Part shown: in pieces, positions 56,401 through 64,000 of the stretch | Layout of the letters: every line of letters starts with the position of its first letter | Numbering within the stretch: the stretch's first letter is position 1 | Made by a program: the position numbers and the translations under genes | Assembly (NCBI RefSeq): GCF_014644435.1 | Contig: NZ_BMKR01000017.1 | Span: 1-64,000 of the forward strand | Length of the DNA: 64,000 nucleotides | Reading direction: 5' to 3' | From: Paenibacillus albidus | GTDB lineage: Bacteria; Bacillota; Bacilli; Paenibacillales; Paenibacillaceae | The notes under the pieces: model-generated | Database searches by the model: none | Seen by the model: the letters and a program-made list of their open reading frames with translations, nothing else | What the model was told of the DNA's origin: nothing

Positions 56401-57147
56401 ATAGGACAAGCCTATGATATCGTAATCGCTATCTTTGAGGCCGGCAGCTACGAGACCGGCATAATACGAATCAACGCCAGCTTCTGCTCCATTTGCTCTA
56501 TGGATGATAACCTTAATCCCGGGAAAAACTGCTTTGGCTGCGCTTGATCCGGCTTGAATCAGTTGAACGAGGTTGGACGTATTGCTATAACTCCCCAACG
56601 GATGCAGCATGCCATTATTAATTTCATTTCCTATTTGTACCCACTCTGGTGTTACGCCGGCTTCTTTTAGAGCATTCATCACCTCAGAAGTATATTCCGA
56701 TACATGTACTTTTAATTGATCTAAATTATCATTAGCCCATGCTTTAGGTGTGATCTGTTTCCCGGGATCAGCCCAAGTATCGCTGTAGTGTAAATCAATC
56801 ATAACCCTGAAACCGAGAGCGCTTACACGAGACGCTAATGCAACCACTTCTTCTGTACTGTTATGACCATTGGAAGGGTCATCTGAGGGATTAACCCAAG
56901 CCCGTATTCTTATGGAATCAATTCCGTGATCCTTTAAAATCTGGAGAAGATCCTGTTCTTCCCCATGATCATTATAAAATTTATACCCTAAAGCCTCTAA
57001 TTGGGGCAGCCAGCTAATATCTGCGCCTTTGGAGAATGAGCCAGGAGCAGATGAAGCTTTTGCCTTTGCGGGTAAACCGAATGATGTCATGGATAGAATC
57101 ATTGCAAATGTAAGAAAGATTGCAAAAACTCTTTTTCTGTTTTTCAT
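53458..57147 (-). CDS. SLH-anchored arabinogalactan endo-beta-1,4-galactanase, GH53
   Basis: The 1229-residue secreted protein has a signal peptide (1-31, PAKAKA) and a GH53 barrel (about 35-390) with acid/base E175 in VQIGNEINNG and nucleophile E281 in MVVEVGGD. A BIG2-type Ig domain (about 395-480) follows. Two related carbohydrate-binding modules (each beginning NPGFE and ending in a DDFELIK or DDFVLVK stretch) flank a cadherin-like spacer and recall CBM61. A further beta domain and three SLH repeats end the protein. It cuts beta-1,4-galactan at the cell surface. The start is ATG 57147 with GGAGG seven bases upstream. The gene looks clearly more AT-rich than its neighbours. Confidence 0.94.
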   Translation of the reverse strand: MKNRKRVFAIFLTFAMILSMTSFGLPAKAKASSAPGSFSKGADISWLPQLEALGYKFYNDHGEEQDLLQILKDHGIDSIRIRAWVNPSDDPSNGHNSTEEVVALASRVSALGFRVMIDLHYSDTWADPGKQITPKAWANDNLDQLKVHVSEYTSEVMNALKEAGVTPEWVQIGNEINNGMLHPLGSYSNTSNLVQLIQAGSSAAKAVFPGIKVIIHRANGAEAGVDSYYAGLVAAGLKDSDYDIIGLSYYPDSVFTSSINELSENMNKLEAKYGKEVMVVEVGGDVSKDVDSVYNMLVAVQNKLHAVPNNMGTGIFYWEPTGIMFGYPLSAWNIDGTPTFAMDAFINGAAEINRNPVVSVALDKHTAIIEVGGTDKLSALINPMNATYKGVAFTSSKPEVVKVDPYNGTISGISTGAATVSAVTYDGGFTASTEVTVVPSTSLIQNPGFEDGLNSWTISGDASAVSTDIDVHSGTLALHYYSANPAEFTASQTITGLENGTYSLSAWVSGGGGEEVSEIFAGSATQSFTNTGWRQWSKPTLDNIEVTDGKLTVGAHFKLSGEQWGNIDDFELIKKDNTRLADLKVNDATVPGFDPNIQDYDVVLPYGTTTIPSVAATAADGGVAVITQATALPGSAKVIVTGEGTRTYTLHFTVDPNPVINPGFEKVNGEGSPEGWTIPDSTPLASNSAYTGTKSLGFWKKTAYTFEAFQTITGLTNGTYTLSAWSQGAGEEMKNQLYAISGDQAQLTSSFANKGWNVWNKAAIENIKVIDGTLKIGVSLDAKPGDWGSYDDFVLVKTSDAPGTQVPPTSGDTGNNPSGSGTGGVSTPKTEPVPLITGNTTFYTVMIKALKDTATNIATAKLDSSVITDLVQKVKESEAAGQKVVIVIKIDAAANEKSVHLVIPKEALKPLADTTKADLRVDAGIAVITFDPKAAAAIGGSTGAESIISIKKLAKSDLPENVQNKVGDRSVFDFSVKAGDAEITDFNGGKLKISIPYIPMTSEKKNAIVAYYIDKAGNLKPVRGGYDASTGKVNFQTTHFSNYAVGYNEVKFNDVSSENWYSDAVGYLAARGIANGVGGSTFAPDKNVTRADFLMMVMKAYGIGTDAIITDNFLDAGNKYYTEYLGTARKLGLVSGVDGNKFMPEATISRQDMSVILYNILKQLDELPTGKNGKGYENYVDAAAVAGYAKDSMKLLVDTGWITGNGNELDPKASATRAQVAQIIYNCIQ

Positions 57148-57186
57148 ATTAGAGCCTCCATAATCAATTTTGTAAACATATAGAGT

Positions 57187-57226
57187 AAAAAGGGCTGCCC
57201 CAAAGCCCATGCTTTGAGAGCAGCCC
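57187..57226 (-). terminator. Terminator of the galactan transporter operon
   Basis: GGGCTGCTCTCAAAGC pairs with GCTTTGGGGCAGCCC and is followed by TTTTT on the minus strand. It lies between the binding-protein gene and GH53, which needs its own promoter or read-through. Confidence 0.8.
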
Positions 57227-57251
57227 GGAAGCCATTACATAAACTTCACTC

Positions 57252-58841
57252 TTATTCAGCTATTTTTTGCGCTGCCAGGAAGGCATCAATTTGAGATTGC
57301 ATTTCAGTCTGGACCTTGTCAATGCCGGCTGATTTCAGCTGCTTGATCAGGTCAGCCTGACCTTTTTCGATATCATCAATCAATCCGTATTCCAGCGGAA
57401 TAGCGTAACGCAGCATGACGTTCCCGATATTTGCCACTTCGTTCTTTACTTTAGCCGAGTCGAAGACAAAGGTTTCCAGCGGGAAGTGATAGACGCTGGA
57501 CTGCCAGGTGTTGAACATATCGTCAGCTTCCTTTGGATAAGCCGCATCTTGGCGGTTCAACGGGGAGTTCCAGCCCCAGTTCGAGAAGCCGGTGTAATTC
57601 GCAGCCGCAGGACCTGCAGTGTACTTGTCATCGCCTTGAGGAATATAGTTGGTTCCGGCAATACCGTACATGGTCAAGTCGTGAATTTCCTTGTCATTCT
57701 GCAGCAGATCAATCAGCATCAGGGAACGTTCAGCGTTCTTCGAGGTTGCATGGACGGACATACCATTCTGTGTCGCGATGGCAGCGATTTTCTTCTTGTC
57801 CGGAGTGAGGTCGGCAATTCCAAGCTCTACATCCGGTTTGTCGCGGCGCATTTCAGCAAGGTTGGCGGCTACAGTACCCAGGTTATGGGCATAAGAGGAA
57901 ACCTTCCCGGCTTTGATATCCTGCCATACATCATTTTTGTTGCTGACTACGTTTTTGGACCATGCGCCATTGTCGGCCAGATCTTTATAGTATTTAAGCA
58001 ATGATGTGAATTCTGGAGTATCATAGATGTTGAATATTTTACCGGAAGCATCATCCAGCTTGTACGCAAGCGGCAGCAGGTTCGCATCCACCAGGTTGAA
58101 GTTGTTGTTCTGCTCCAGCAGAGTTTGGTCTAACTCATGAAACTTCCAGCCATCAGCAGGCTTAGCTCCGAAAGCGGATACGCCTTTTTCTTCTTTAGCA
58201 ACCGTTTTCAAGTAATTGGCATAAGTTTCAGGACTGTTGATTTCCGGAAGATTGTATTTCTTGCGCAGGTCTTCGCGGTACAGTACAACCTTGTCGGTAA
58301 CCTCAACGTTGTTGTTTGGCACCATATAGAGCTTGCCATCCACTTTTGCTTGTTCCCAGTTCACTTTAGGCATGGCTTCCCAGGTTTGCGGCATATACTT
58401 GGACAGCATATCATCCGTCAGCTCCAGGAATCCGCCTTTGAGTGCCTGATCGTTATAAAATGCCCAGTTAGCTGTGTATACCAGGTCAAAATCCTCATTG
58501 GCTGCAAATTTCAGCGGATACTTCTGTGTCCAGTCCGACCAGTCAAGGAACTCTGTTTCCACAGTAGCATTGATTTTTTCCTTTAATTTGGTGTTCAGTT
58601 CTCCGAATACCTTGTCGTAATCACCAGGCTGACCGCCGACAAGCAGCATTTTCAGTTTGACCTCTTTGGATGTGTCAGGAGCGCCAGAATTTGTGGCTGC
58701 TCCTTCAGTAGCGGTTGCTCCATTGTTCGTTGCTTCCGCAGCTGTATTGTTGTTGTTTCCGCCTCCGCATGCACTGAGAATTGTCCCCAGTGTCATCATC
58801 GTTGCCAGCGTAATGGTGAGTTTCTTTTTCTTGTTTGTCAT
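57252..58841 (-). CDS. Solute-binding lipoprotein, galacto-oligosaccharide importer
   Basis: The 529-residue protein has a lipoprotein signal with lipobox LSAC (C25), a Gly/Asn/Thr-rich linker and a family-1 binding domain. It lies directly downstream of its two permeases and upstream of GH53 and GH35, so galactan fragments are the probable ligand. ATG 58841 has AGGGGG upstream. Confidence 0.9.
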   Translation of the reverse strand: MTNKKKKLTITLATMMTLGTILSACGGGNNNNTAAEATNNGATATEGAATNSGAPDTSKEVKLKMLLVGGQPGDYDKVFGELNTKLKEKINATVETEFLDWSDWTQKYPLKFAANEDFDLVYTANWAFYNDQALKGGFLELTDDMLSKYMPQTWEAMPKVNWEQAKVDGKLYMVPNNNVEVTDKVVLYREDLRKKYNLPEINSPETYANYLKTVAKEEKGVSAFGAKPADGWKFHELDQTLLEQNNNFNLVDANLLPLAYKLDDASGKIFNIYDTPEFTSLLKYYKDLADNGAWSKNVVSNKNDVWQDIKAGKVSSYAHNLGTVAANLAEMRRDKPDVELGIADLTPDKKKIAAIATQNGMSVHATSKNAERSLMLIDLLQNDKEIHDLTMYGIAGTNYIPQGDDKYTAGPAAANYTGFSNWGWNSPLNRQDAAYPKEADDMFNTWQSSVYHFPLETFVFDSAKVKNEVANIGNVMLRYAIPLEYGLIDDIEKGQADLIKQLKSAGIDKVQTEMQSQIDAFLAAQKIAE

Positions 58842-58907
58842 GACCGGTATTTCCCCCTAATCGAATAGTTGGTTGGGTTATATATTGATAACCGGGTTGC
58901 CCCGGGA

Positions 58908-59834
58908 CTATCCTTTGACAGCACCAATCGTGAGACCTTGCACAAAATACTTTTGGATGAAAGGATAAGCAAGCAGGATAGGTCCAGTAGCCACAATGGT
59001 CATGGCCATCTTCAAGCTTTCAGTAGGCAGATTGGAATTCACTACCACACCCGAGGCCATCATCGCCTTGCGCATGCCATCCATGTTGCCCAGCATTTTG
59101 TAGAGATAGTATTGAAGGGGCATTAATTCGGACTTGGAAATATAGAGCAGCGCGTTGTACCAATCGTTCCAGTAACCCAGGGCTATGAACAAACCGATCG
59201 TAGCCAGTGCAGGCTTGGACAAAGGCACAATCAGCTGCAGGAAAATCCGGAAGTCGCCAGCTCCGTCAATTTTAGCAGATTCCGTAATCGCATCCGGGAT
59301 ACTGCTCATGAACGACTTCATGACGATAATGTAGAACACATTCATCAGCATCGGCAGAATCAACACCATCAGTGTATCTTTGAGATGCAGGAAGTTGATG
59401 ATCAACAGATACGAGGGAACCAGGCCACCGCTGAACAAAGTAGTAAAGAAGAAGTAGAAAGAGAAGCGGCTGCGCCATTTAAAATCACTCCGGGACAGTA
59501 CGTAAGCTGTCATGGAAGTCAGAAACAATCCGAGCACGGTGCCGATTAACGTAACGGAGATCGTCACACCGTAAGCTCTGAGCATATCAGCCGGATACTT
59601 GAACAGCAAGCTGTAGGCTTCCGTGGAAAAGGTAGACGGGATAAGCTGGAATCCTTTCTCGATAATAGAGCTCTCCTCACTTAGAGAGGCGGACACCACC
59701 AGTAAAAAGGGAACAATGCAGAATATAGCGAGCACTGTAAGCGTCACGTATCCGATGATTGACAACATCAGCCGGTCCGTGTTGACACGCTTGCGCACCT
59801 TTGTAGTTTGGATTTTTGCAGTAGTTGAACTCAT
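58908..59834 (-). CDS. Sugar ABC transporter permease (LplC type)
   Basis: This 308-residue permease has six helices, EAA loop ESAKIDGAGDFRIFLQLIVPLSKP, and the C-terminal YPFIQKYFVQGLTIGAVKG. ATG 59834 follows AAGGAGG by seven bases. It is 17 bases downstream of the partner permease. It forms the importer with the lipoprotein that follows; the ATPase must be encoded elsewhere. Confidence 0.92.
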   Translation of the reverse strand: MSSTTAKIQTTKVRKRVNTDRLMLSIIGYVTLTVLAIFCIVPFLLVVSASLSEESSIIEKGFQLIPSTFSTEAYSLLFKYPADMLRAYGVTISVTLIGTVLGLFLTSMTAYVLSRSDFKWRSRFSFYFFFTTLFSGGLVPSYLLIINFLHLKDTLMVLILPMLMNVFYIIVMKSFMSSIPDAITESAKIDGAGDFRIFLQLIVPLSKPALATIGLFIALGYWNDWYNALLYISKSELMPLQYYLYKMLGNMDGMRKAMMASGVVVNSNLPTESLKMAMTIVATGPILLAYPFIQKYFVQGLTIGAVKG

Positions 59835-59851
59835 TGGGCTACCTCCTTTTT

Positions 59852-60778
59852 CTAGAATAGAGCACGGTCTTTATCGTATTTGCGTACCGCGTAGTTGGCG
59901 AGCATGATGGTTACAAAGCCCAGCAGCGATTGATAGAATCCGGCCGCAGCGGACATCCCGATTTCATTCGAGGTTGTGAGCGAGCGGAATACGAAGGTAT
60001 CAATAACGTCGGTGGACGAGAACAGCAGGCCGTTGTTGCCGACCATGTTGTAGAACATCCCGAAATCTCCGCGGAAGATGTTGCCGATGGCCAGCAGAAC
60101 CAGGATGATCACCGTAGGGATCAGGTTCGGAATTGTAATCTTCATAATGCGCTGGAAAATATTCGCACCGTCAATTTCGGCTGCTTCATACATTTCCGTA
60201 TCGATGCTGGTGATTGCCGCCAGATACATGATCGTTCCGTAGCCCAATGCCTTCCAGGCAGACACAACCACGAGAATAACCGGCCAATAGGCTGCAGTAT
60301 TATAGATATCGACTGGCTGCATGCCAAGCCCCTTCAGCAATACATTAACGGTACCAACATCGAAGTTGAACAGGTTGTAGGCGATGGCTCCAACCACAAC
60401 CCAGGAAATGAAGTATGGCAGGAATAGTATCGTTTGTGTAATCTTACGGAACCATTTGCCGGCAACCTCGAACAGCAGGATGCCCGCAAAGATTTGAAGT
60501 ACGTTGTTCACAACAATAAATGCAATGTTGTACAGCGCGGTGTTTCGAGTTACGCGCCAGGCATCACCGGAACCAAAGAAAAATTTGAAGTTGTCCAGTC
60601 CATTCCATGGACTGCCGAAGATACCGTCTGTGTAGTTGTATTCCTTAAACGCCAGCACAATACCCGCCATAGGCACGTAAGCAAACAGCAGGAAAAACAG
60701 TACTGCTGGAGTCAGCATGAGGAGTAAGGTTCTATACTTCTTGATATCATCCCAGAACCCATGTTGTTTCAGTTTCAT
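59852..60778 (-). CDS. Sugar ABC transporter permease (LplB type)
   Basis: This 308-residue permease is the MalF-side subunit, with EAA loop YEAAEIDGANIFQRIMKITIPNL and C-terminal NYAVRKYDKDRALF. The longer reading from 60796 adds six residues, but the ATG at 60778 has AAGGGGA six bases upstream. It begins the transport operon, behind a promoter-like segment with TATAAT that is duplicated about 196 bases further upstream. Confidence 0.92.
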   Translation of the reverse strand: MKLKQHGFWDDIKKYRTLLLMLTPAVLFFLLFAYVPMAGIVLAFKEYNYTDGIFGSPWNGLDNFKFFFGSGDAWRVTRNTALYNIAFIVVNNVLQIFAGILLFEVAGKWFRKITQTILFLPYFISWVVVGAIAYNLFNFDVGTVNVLLKGLGMQPVDIYNTAAYWPVILVVVSAWKALGYGTIMYLAAITSIDTEMYEAAEIDGANIFQRIMKITIPNLIPTVIILVLLAIGNIFRGDFGMFYNMVGNNGLLFSSTDVIDTFVFRSLTTSNEIGMSAAAGFYQSLLGFVTIMLANYAVRKYDKDRALF

Positions 60779-60784
60779 CTCGAA

Positions 60785-60836
60785 TCCCCTTTCCATCTCA
60801 CTATTTCTCTATAGCCTTATTATAAAGAAGCGCTTA
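60785..60836 (-). repeat. Promoter-leader repeat, copy next to the permease operon
   Basis: On the minus strand the segment AAGCGCTTCTTTATAATAAGG continues through GCTATAGAGAAATAGTG to ATGGAAAGGGG, the leader of the permease gene. It contains a -10-like TATAAT and an AAGCGCTT palindrome. A near-identical copy lies at 60981-61033. Confidence 0.7.
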
Positions 60837-60914
60837 ACTGGTGTGGATTCAGCCCATCAACTAAAAGTAATACTTTTTCAACGATCGGTTCAAACATTTA
60901 CTTTTCCAAAAGGC

Positions 60915-60958
60915 AAAAAAAACGCTGCCTGCGGCCTGAAAATCGGCCGGACAACGTT
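60915..60958 (-). terminator. Terminator of the third regulator gene
   Basis: AACG / CGTT and CGGCC / GGCCG paired blocks form a hairpin followed by eight Ts on the minus strand. It lies between the two promoter-leader copies, so it isolates the permease operon from the kinase-regulator transcript. Confidence 0.75.
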
Positions 60959-60980
60959 TGACTAGCTATAATTTATGCAC

Positions 60981-61033
60981 TCCCTATTTCCATGACACTA
61001 TTTCTCTGTAGCCTTATTATAATGAAGCGCTTG
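60981..61033 (-). repeat. Promoter-leader repeat, upstream copy
   Basis: This copy reads AAGCGCTTCATTATAATAAGG and continues through CTACAGAGAAATAGTG to ATGGAAATAGGG. It differs from the copy at 60785-60836 at few positions. It begins immediately after the regulator stop codon and ends before the terminator, so it leads into no gene. Confidence 0.7.
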
Positions 61034-61036
61034 CGG

Positions 61037-62608
61037 CTAAATTTTATGTTTTTTACGGTATTCTCCCGGAGTCATTCCTGTAGTCTGCTTGAACTGCCGG
61101 TTGAAATAAATAATATTCTTATAACCCATACGCTCGGCAATCTCATAGATTTTGAGGGTTGGATCACTCAGCAGCTCGGATACCCGGCTTGTCTTGCGCT
61201 CATTCACGTATTCACTGAAAGGCTGCCCATATTCCTCCTTGAACAGATAGCCCAGGTAATTCGGTGTGAAGTCGAAGTGGGCCGCCACCTCTTTTAAGGT
61301 AATCTTCTTCTCCAGATTCTCCTCCACATAACGTATGATCTCATCGATCAGCTTGCGCTTCTGCCGCTGCCGCTTCACATACAGCAGCTCCGACAGCTCG
61401 AAGAACCTGCGCCGCATCCAGGATAGGATGTCATGGATGGTCTCGAACTGGAACAGGATATCCGGCTGATGGGATTCCCATTGGAGCAGCTCATACAGGT
61501 TCTCGTTCTGCTGCTGAAGATCAGCATGAAGCTTCGAAGTGATGCGGACGATCAGCTCATAGACCTCTTTCCTTCCGGTGGCCGGAAGATCTTTCGTAAA
61601 CAGCTCAAGTAAATGGTCGTCTATTGATACGAGATCATACTGGATGATGGCCTCGAGCAGCCGGTCCACCGTTAGTTCAATCTGCGGCCCGGATGTTCCC
61701 CGCGGTGACGACTGTGTAGTATCCCGGATCAGACGGTTCTTGCCGAGCAGCCACTTGGCACTGAGCGCAGCCTGTGCTTGCCGGTAGGACTCGTGTAGTC
61801 CTGCCTCTTCAGCTGCGTACCGTCCGACACCTACGGTTACCGTGCAGGGAGAAGAATCCGCCACTTTGCGGATCAGCTCCTCCAGCAGACTCAGAAAGCT
61901 GTCCTGAGGGAGGGAAGACAGGATCACAAACCGGGTATGGTGGACAGCAATCCAAGTGCCCAGCTTGGCCTCCTCGACAAAGGTTTTAATCACAGCGACA
62001 ATTTGACGAGTGATACCGTGGGTGTCCTCCTCGGACAAATCGCGCATTTTCCACTCCAGATCATCGATCTCCACGATCGCTGCCGCCGCGCCTTTCTGCA
62101 AAAAGGGAGTCAATATGCTGTGCAGATGCGGCTCAGCTGAATCCGGCGATCCCTCATCGAACCAGCGCAGCAGCAACTCCTTGTTCACCAAAGAAAGGGC
62201 TTCACTGAAGGAGCGGTCCTGCTCCCTTTCCTGCTCCATTTTGGCGCAAAGTGTGCCCATCATTTCATATAAGTCCTTATCCTGAACGGGCTTCAGCAGA
62301 TATCCGGAGGCATTGATCTCAATCGCCTCCTTGGCGTAACTGAAATCCTCATGGCCGCTGATGAACACAATTTTGGTCTTCGGGCTCAGCGCCTTCGCCT
62401 TGCGTGCAAATTCAGTCCCGGTCATGATCGGCATCCGGATGTCGGATAAAATAATATCAACCTGTGTTTCCTCCATAATTTTGAGCGCACCAAAGCCACT
62501 GCTCGCCGTGCCCACTACATTAATATTTAGTCCGCTGGCCAGCATTCTTCGGCGCATCCACTCCAGGTCAACTGCTTCATCGTCTACCAGCAATAAGTTA
62601 ATACTCAT
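61037..62608 (-). CDS. AraC-family response regulator (YesN type)
   Basis: The 523-residue regulator has a receiver domain (LLLVDDEA, phosphoacceptor D56 in IILSDIRMP), a linker and a C-terminal AraC domain (ITLKEVAAHFDFTPNYLGYLFKEE; ending GMTPGEYRKKHKI). ATG 62608 follows AGGAGG by 12 bases. It lies 38 bases after the kinase gene and precedes the galactan importer, its probable target. The terminator downstream shows that the importer is transcribed separately. Confidence 0.92.
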   Translation of the reverse strand: MSINLLLVDDEAVDLEWMRRRMLASGLNINVVGTASSGFGALKIMEETQVDIILSDIRMPIMTGTEFARKAKALSPKTKIVFISGHEDFSYAKEAIEINASGYLLKPVQDKDLYEMMGTLCAKMEQEREQDRSFSEALSLVNKELLLRWFDEGSPDSAEPHLHSILTPFLQKGAAAAIVEIDDLEWKMRDLSEEDTHGITRQIVAVIKTFVEEAKLGTWIAVHHTRFVILSSLPQDSFLSLLEELIRKVADSSPCTVTVGVGRYAAEEAGLHESYRQAQAALSAKWLLGKNRLIRDTTQSSPRGTSGPQIELTVDRLLEAIIQYDLVSIDDHLLELFTKDLPATGRKEVYELIVRITSKLHADLQQQNENLYELLQWESHQPDILFQFETIHDILSWMRRRFFELSELLYVKRQRQKRKLIDEIIRYVEENLEKKITLKEVAAHFDFTPNYLGYLFKEEYGQPFSEYVNERKTSRVSELLSDPTLKIYEIAERMGYKNIIYFNRQFKQTTGMTPGEYRKKHKI

Positions 62609-62646
62609 AATAGTAATGTTCCTCCTGTGTTCGTGCGGGTTGCAGA

Positions 62647-64000
62647 TTACGGGGCAAACCCTTCATCCTTTTCTTCGTTGTCCTTAATCCCGGCGGGAAG
62701 CAGAAGTTGTACGGTTGTGCCTGCCCCAAAAATGCTCGCAATGGTCACTCCGTAGTCGCCCCCGTATCTGAGCTTGATCCGCTCGTTCACGTTCTTAACC
62801 CCGTAGCCGCCGGCCTGGCTCGGTCCTTGCATCATTCGTGTAATCTCCTCAGGACGCATTCCAATTCCGTTGTCGATGACTTTCAGCTCAATATTGCCGC
62901 CTACCCGCTTGCCGGTGAGACGGATGGCAATCGTCTCACCAAACCATGCATGCTTGAAAACATTTTCCACAAAAGGCTGAAGGACCAGCTTGATGACCTG
63001 CATGTGCAGAATTTCCTTGTCTACATCCACATATACCGTGAACGCATCCGCATATTTGACCCGCTGGATTTCAAGGTACGTGGCGACCTGCTCCAGTTCC
63101 TTCTCCAGTTCAATGTAGACATTGCCCTGATTCAGGGTCAACCGGTAGAAGCGCGCGAGTCCCTGCACCATGTCGGTGACCTTCTCAATCTCCCCGAGAT
63201 TGGCCAGGCTGCTTATCGTTGAAAGTGTATTATACAGGAAATGCGGATTAATCTGCGCCTGCAGCGCTTCCAGCTCCGCCTGCTTCTTTTGGATGCCCTG
63301 CACATACACGCTGTTGATCAGTTCCTGAATATTGGTTGCCATCACATTGAACGAATCCGCAATCTGCACGAATTCATCATTCCCGGAGAAGCGGATACGC
63401 TTCTGGAAGTTCCCTTCCTGGAAGGAACGCACCAGCCCCACGATCCGGCTCATCTTGCGTCCGGACAGCCGCGCCACCACATATCCGATCACCGTCATCA
63501 CCAGAAAGCTCAGTGCACATACCGCAAAAATCACACGGCGCAGCCTGCCGGCATCCTTCGTCAGATACGTATAGGGAACCAGAGATTCGATGACGAAGCT
63601 GCTCCCGGGAATCTTTTCATGCAGACTGAGAAAATCCCTGCCTGCATCATCATCATTCACCATGCCGCGCTGGAACAGAATATCGCCGGTAGTCTCTTCG
63701 ACAAGCCGGAGCGTAATCCCCTCTTCGAGAGGGAAGGTGTCAAAGCCGCCAAACAGATCCTCAAGGGTTACGGTAATACGGACATAGCCGATCACGGTTT
63801 TGTAATCGCTGAAGTTGACCAGTCTGCGGACATGCGAAATGTTGTCCAGCTTCTGGTCCGTGTCAATCTGCAGCCAGAGGTTGTCCCGTTTCGAATCCTT
63901 GAGAGACTGATACCATTCGCTGCCCGTGATATCCGTAAGCGGCAGAATGTAATAATCACTGTCATGAATCGGCTCATTCAGATTGTCACCGGATACAATG
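62647..64000 (-). CDS. Sensor histidine kinase (YesM type), cut by the window edge
   Basis: The reading frame is open to the last base of the window, so the N-terminus is missing and an internal ATG- or GTG-like start near 63795 should not be taken as real. What is present is the C-terminal part of the extracellular sensor domain (YYILPLTDITGSEWYQSL), one transmembrane segment, and a HAMP domain. The LQAQINPHFLYNTLSTI block carries the phosphoacceptor His. An ATPase domain (LQPFVENVFKHAWF; VIDNGIGM) ends the protein. It pairs with the regulator 38 bases downstream and presumably senses galactan fragments. Confidence 0.9.
   Translation of the reverse strand, partial: IVSGDNLNEPIHDSDYYILPLTDITGSEWYQSLKDSKRDNLWLQIDTDQKLDNISHVRRLVNFSDYKTVIGYVRITVTLEDLFGGFDTFPLEEGITLRLVEETTGDILFQRGMVNDDDAGRDFLSLHEKIPGSSFVIESLVPYTYLTKDAGRLRRVIFAVCALSFLVMTVIGYVVARLSGRKMSRIVGLVRSFQEGNFQKRIRFSGNDEFVQIADSFNVMATNIQELINSVYVQGIQKKQAELEALQAQINPHFLYNTLSTISSLANLGEIEKVTDMVQGLARFYRLTLNQGNVYIELEKELEQVATYLEIQRVKYADAFTVYVDVDKEILHMQVIKLVLQPFVENVFKHAWFGETIAIRLTGKRVGGNIELKVIDNGIGMRPEEITRMMQGPSQAGGYGVKNVNERIKLRYGGDYGVTIASIFGAGTTVQLLLPAGIKDNEEKDEGFAP

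Noticed and set aside
60806-60840. cre site at AAGCGCTT before the galactan permeases
   Set aside because: Only the central eight bases match; the outer consensus positions fail on both strands. It is reported only as part of the duplicated promoter-leader.

Overview
The window looks like the chromosome of a Paenibacillus-type soil Firmicute. The evidence is strong AGGAGG ribosome-binding sites, three large secreted proteins ending in S-layer-homology (SLH) repeats, three YesM/YesN-type two-component systems paired with Lpl-type sugar ABC transporters, TPP-controlled thiC, a FapR-like operator and CcpA (cre)-like sites. The species cannot be named from this alone. Almost every gene is on the minus strand, so operons read from high to low coordinates.

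Layout. 96-12667: glycan operon (kinase, regulator, binding lipoprotein, two permeases, GH3 glucosidase-type enzyme, GH38 alpha-mannosidase). 12852-17891: SLH-anchored GH85 endo-beta-N-acetylglucosaminidase, so the block plausibly harvests N-glycans. 18632-23038: surface protein with two complete purple-acid-phosphatase-like catalytic modules. 23216-27401: Ro60/TROVE gene interrupted by a one-base frameshift, three tandem Y-RNA-like elements, and two divergently read WYL-domain regulators. 27467-34341: small protein, stalk-domain protein, MocR regulator with a divergent EamA transporter, GNAT enzyme, HtrA-like protease and zinc-ribbon protein. 34527-36116: acyl-CoA synthetase behind a FapR-like palindrome. 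36541-38574: three small proteins of unknown role. 38762-40808: thiC and its riboswitch. 40906-49280: second transport/two-component locus of unknown substrate, with an additional binding protein next to the kinase. 49389-50815: HEAT-like protein and kinase-fold phosphotransferase. 50980-64000: galactan locus (GH35 beta-galactosidase, SLH-anchored GH53 galactanase, ABC transporter, regulator, and a kinase cut by the window edge).

How they work together. In the two polysaccharide loci a sensor kinase and AraC-type regulator would switch on a lipoprotein-dependent importer. A cell-wall-anchored endo-enzyme (GH85 or GH53) cuts the polymer outside and cytoplasmic exo-enzymes (GH38/GH3 or GH35) finish the fragments.

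The most unusual region is 24741-25147. Three minus-strand RNA elements share a GAGGCGC-containing 5' strand and a closing helix. The first carries a complete tRNA mimic in circularly permuted order (T arm, closed acceptor hairpin, D arm), as in bacterial Y RNAs of the YrlA class. They lie directly upstream of the Ro60 gene and face two WYL regulators. A second unexpected pattern is a set of intergenic arrays of four short palindromes. Two arrays, about 5 kb apart with unrelated palindrome sequences, share exactly the same centre-to-centre spacing (51, 62, 51 bp) around a central hairpin, and a third is similar.
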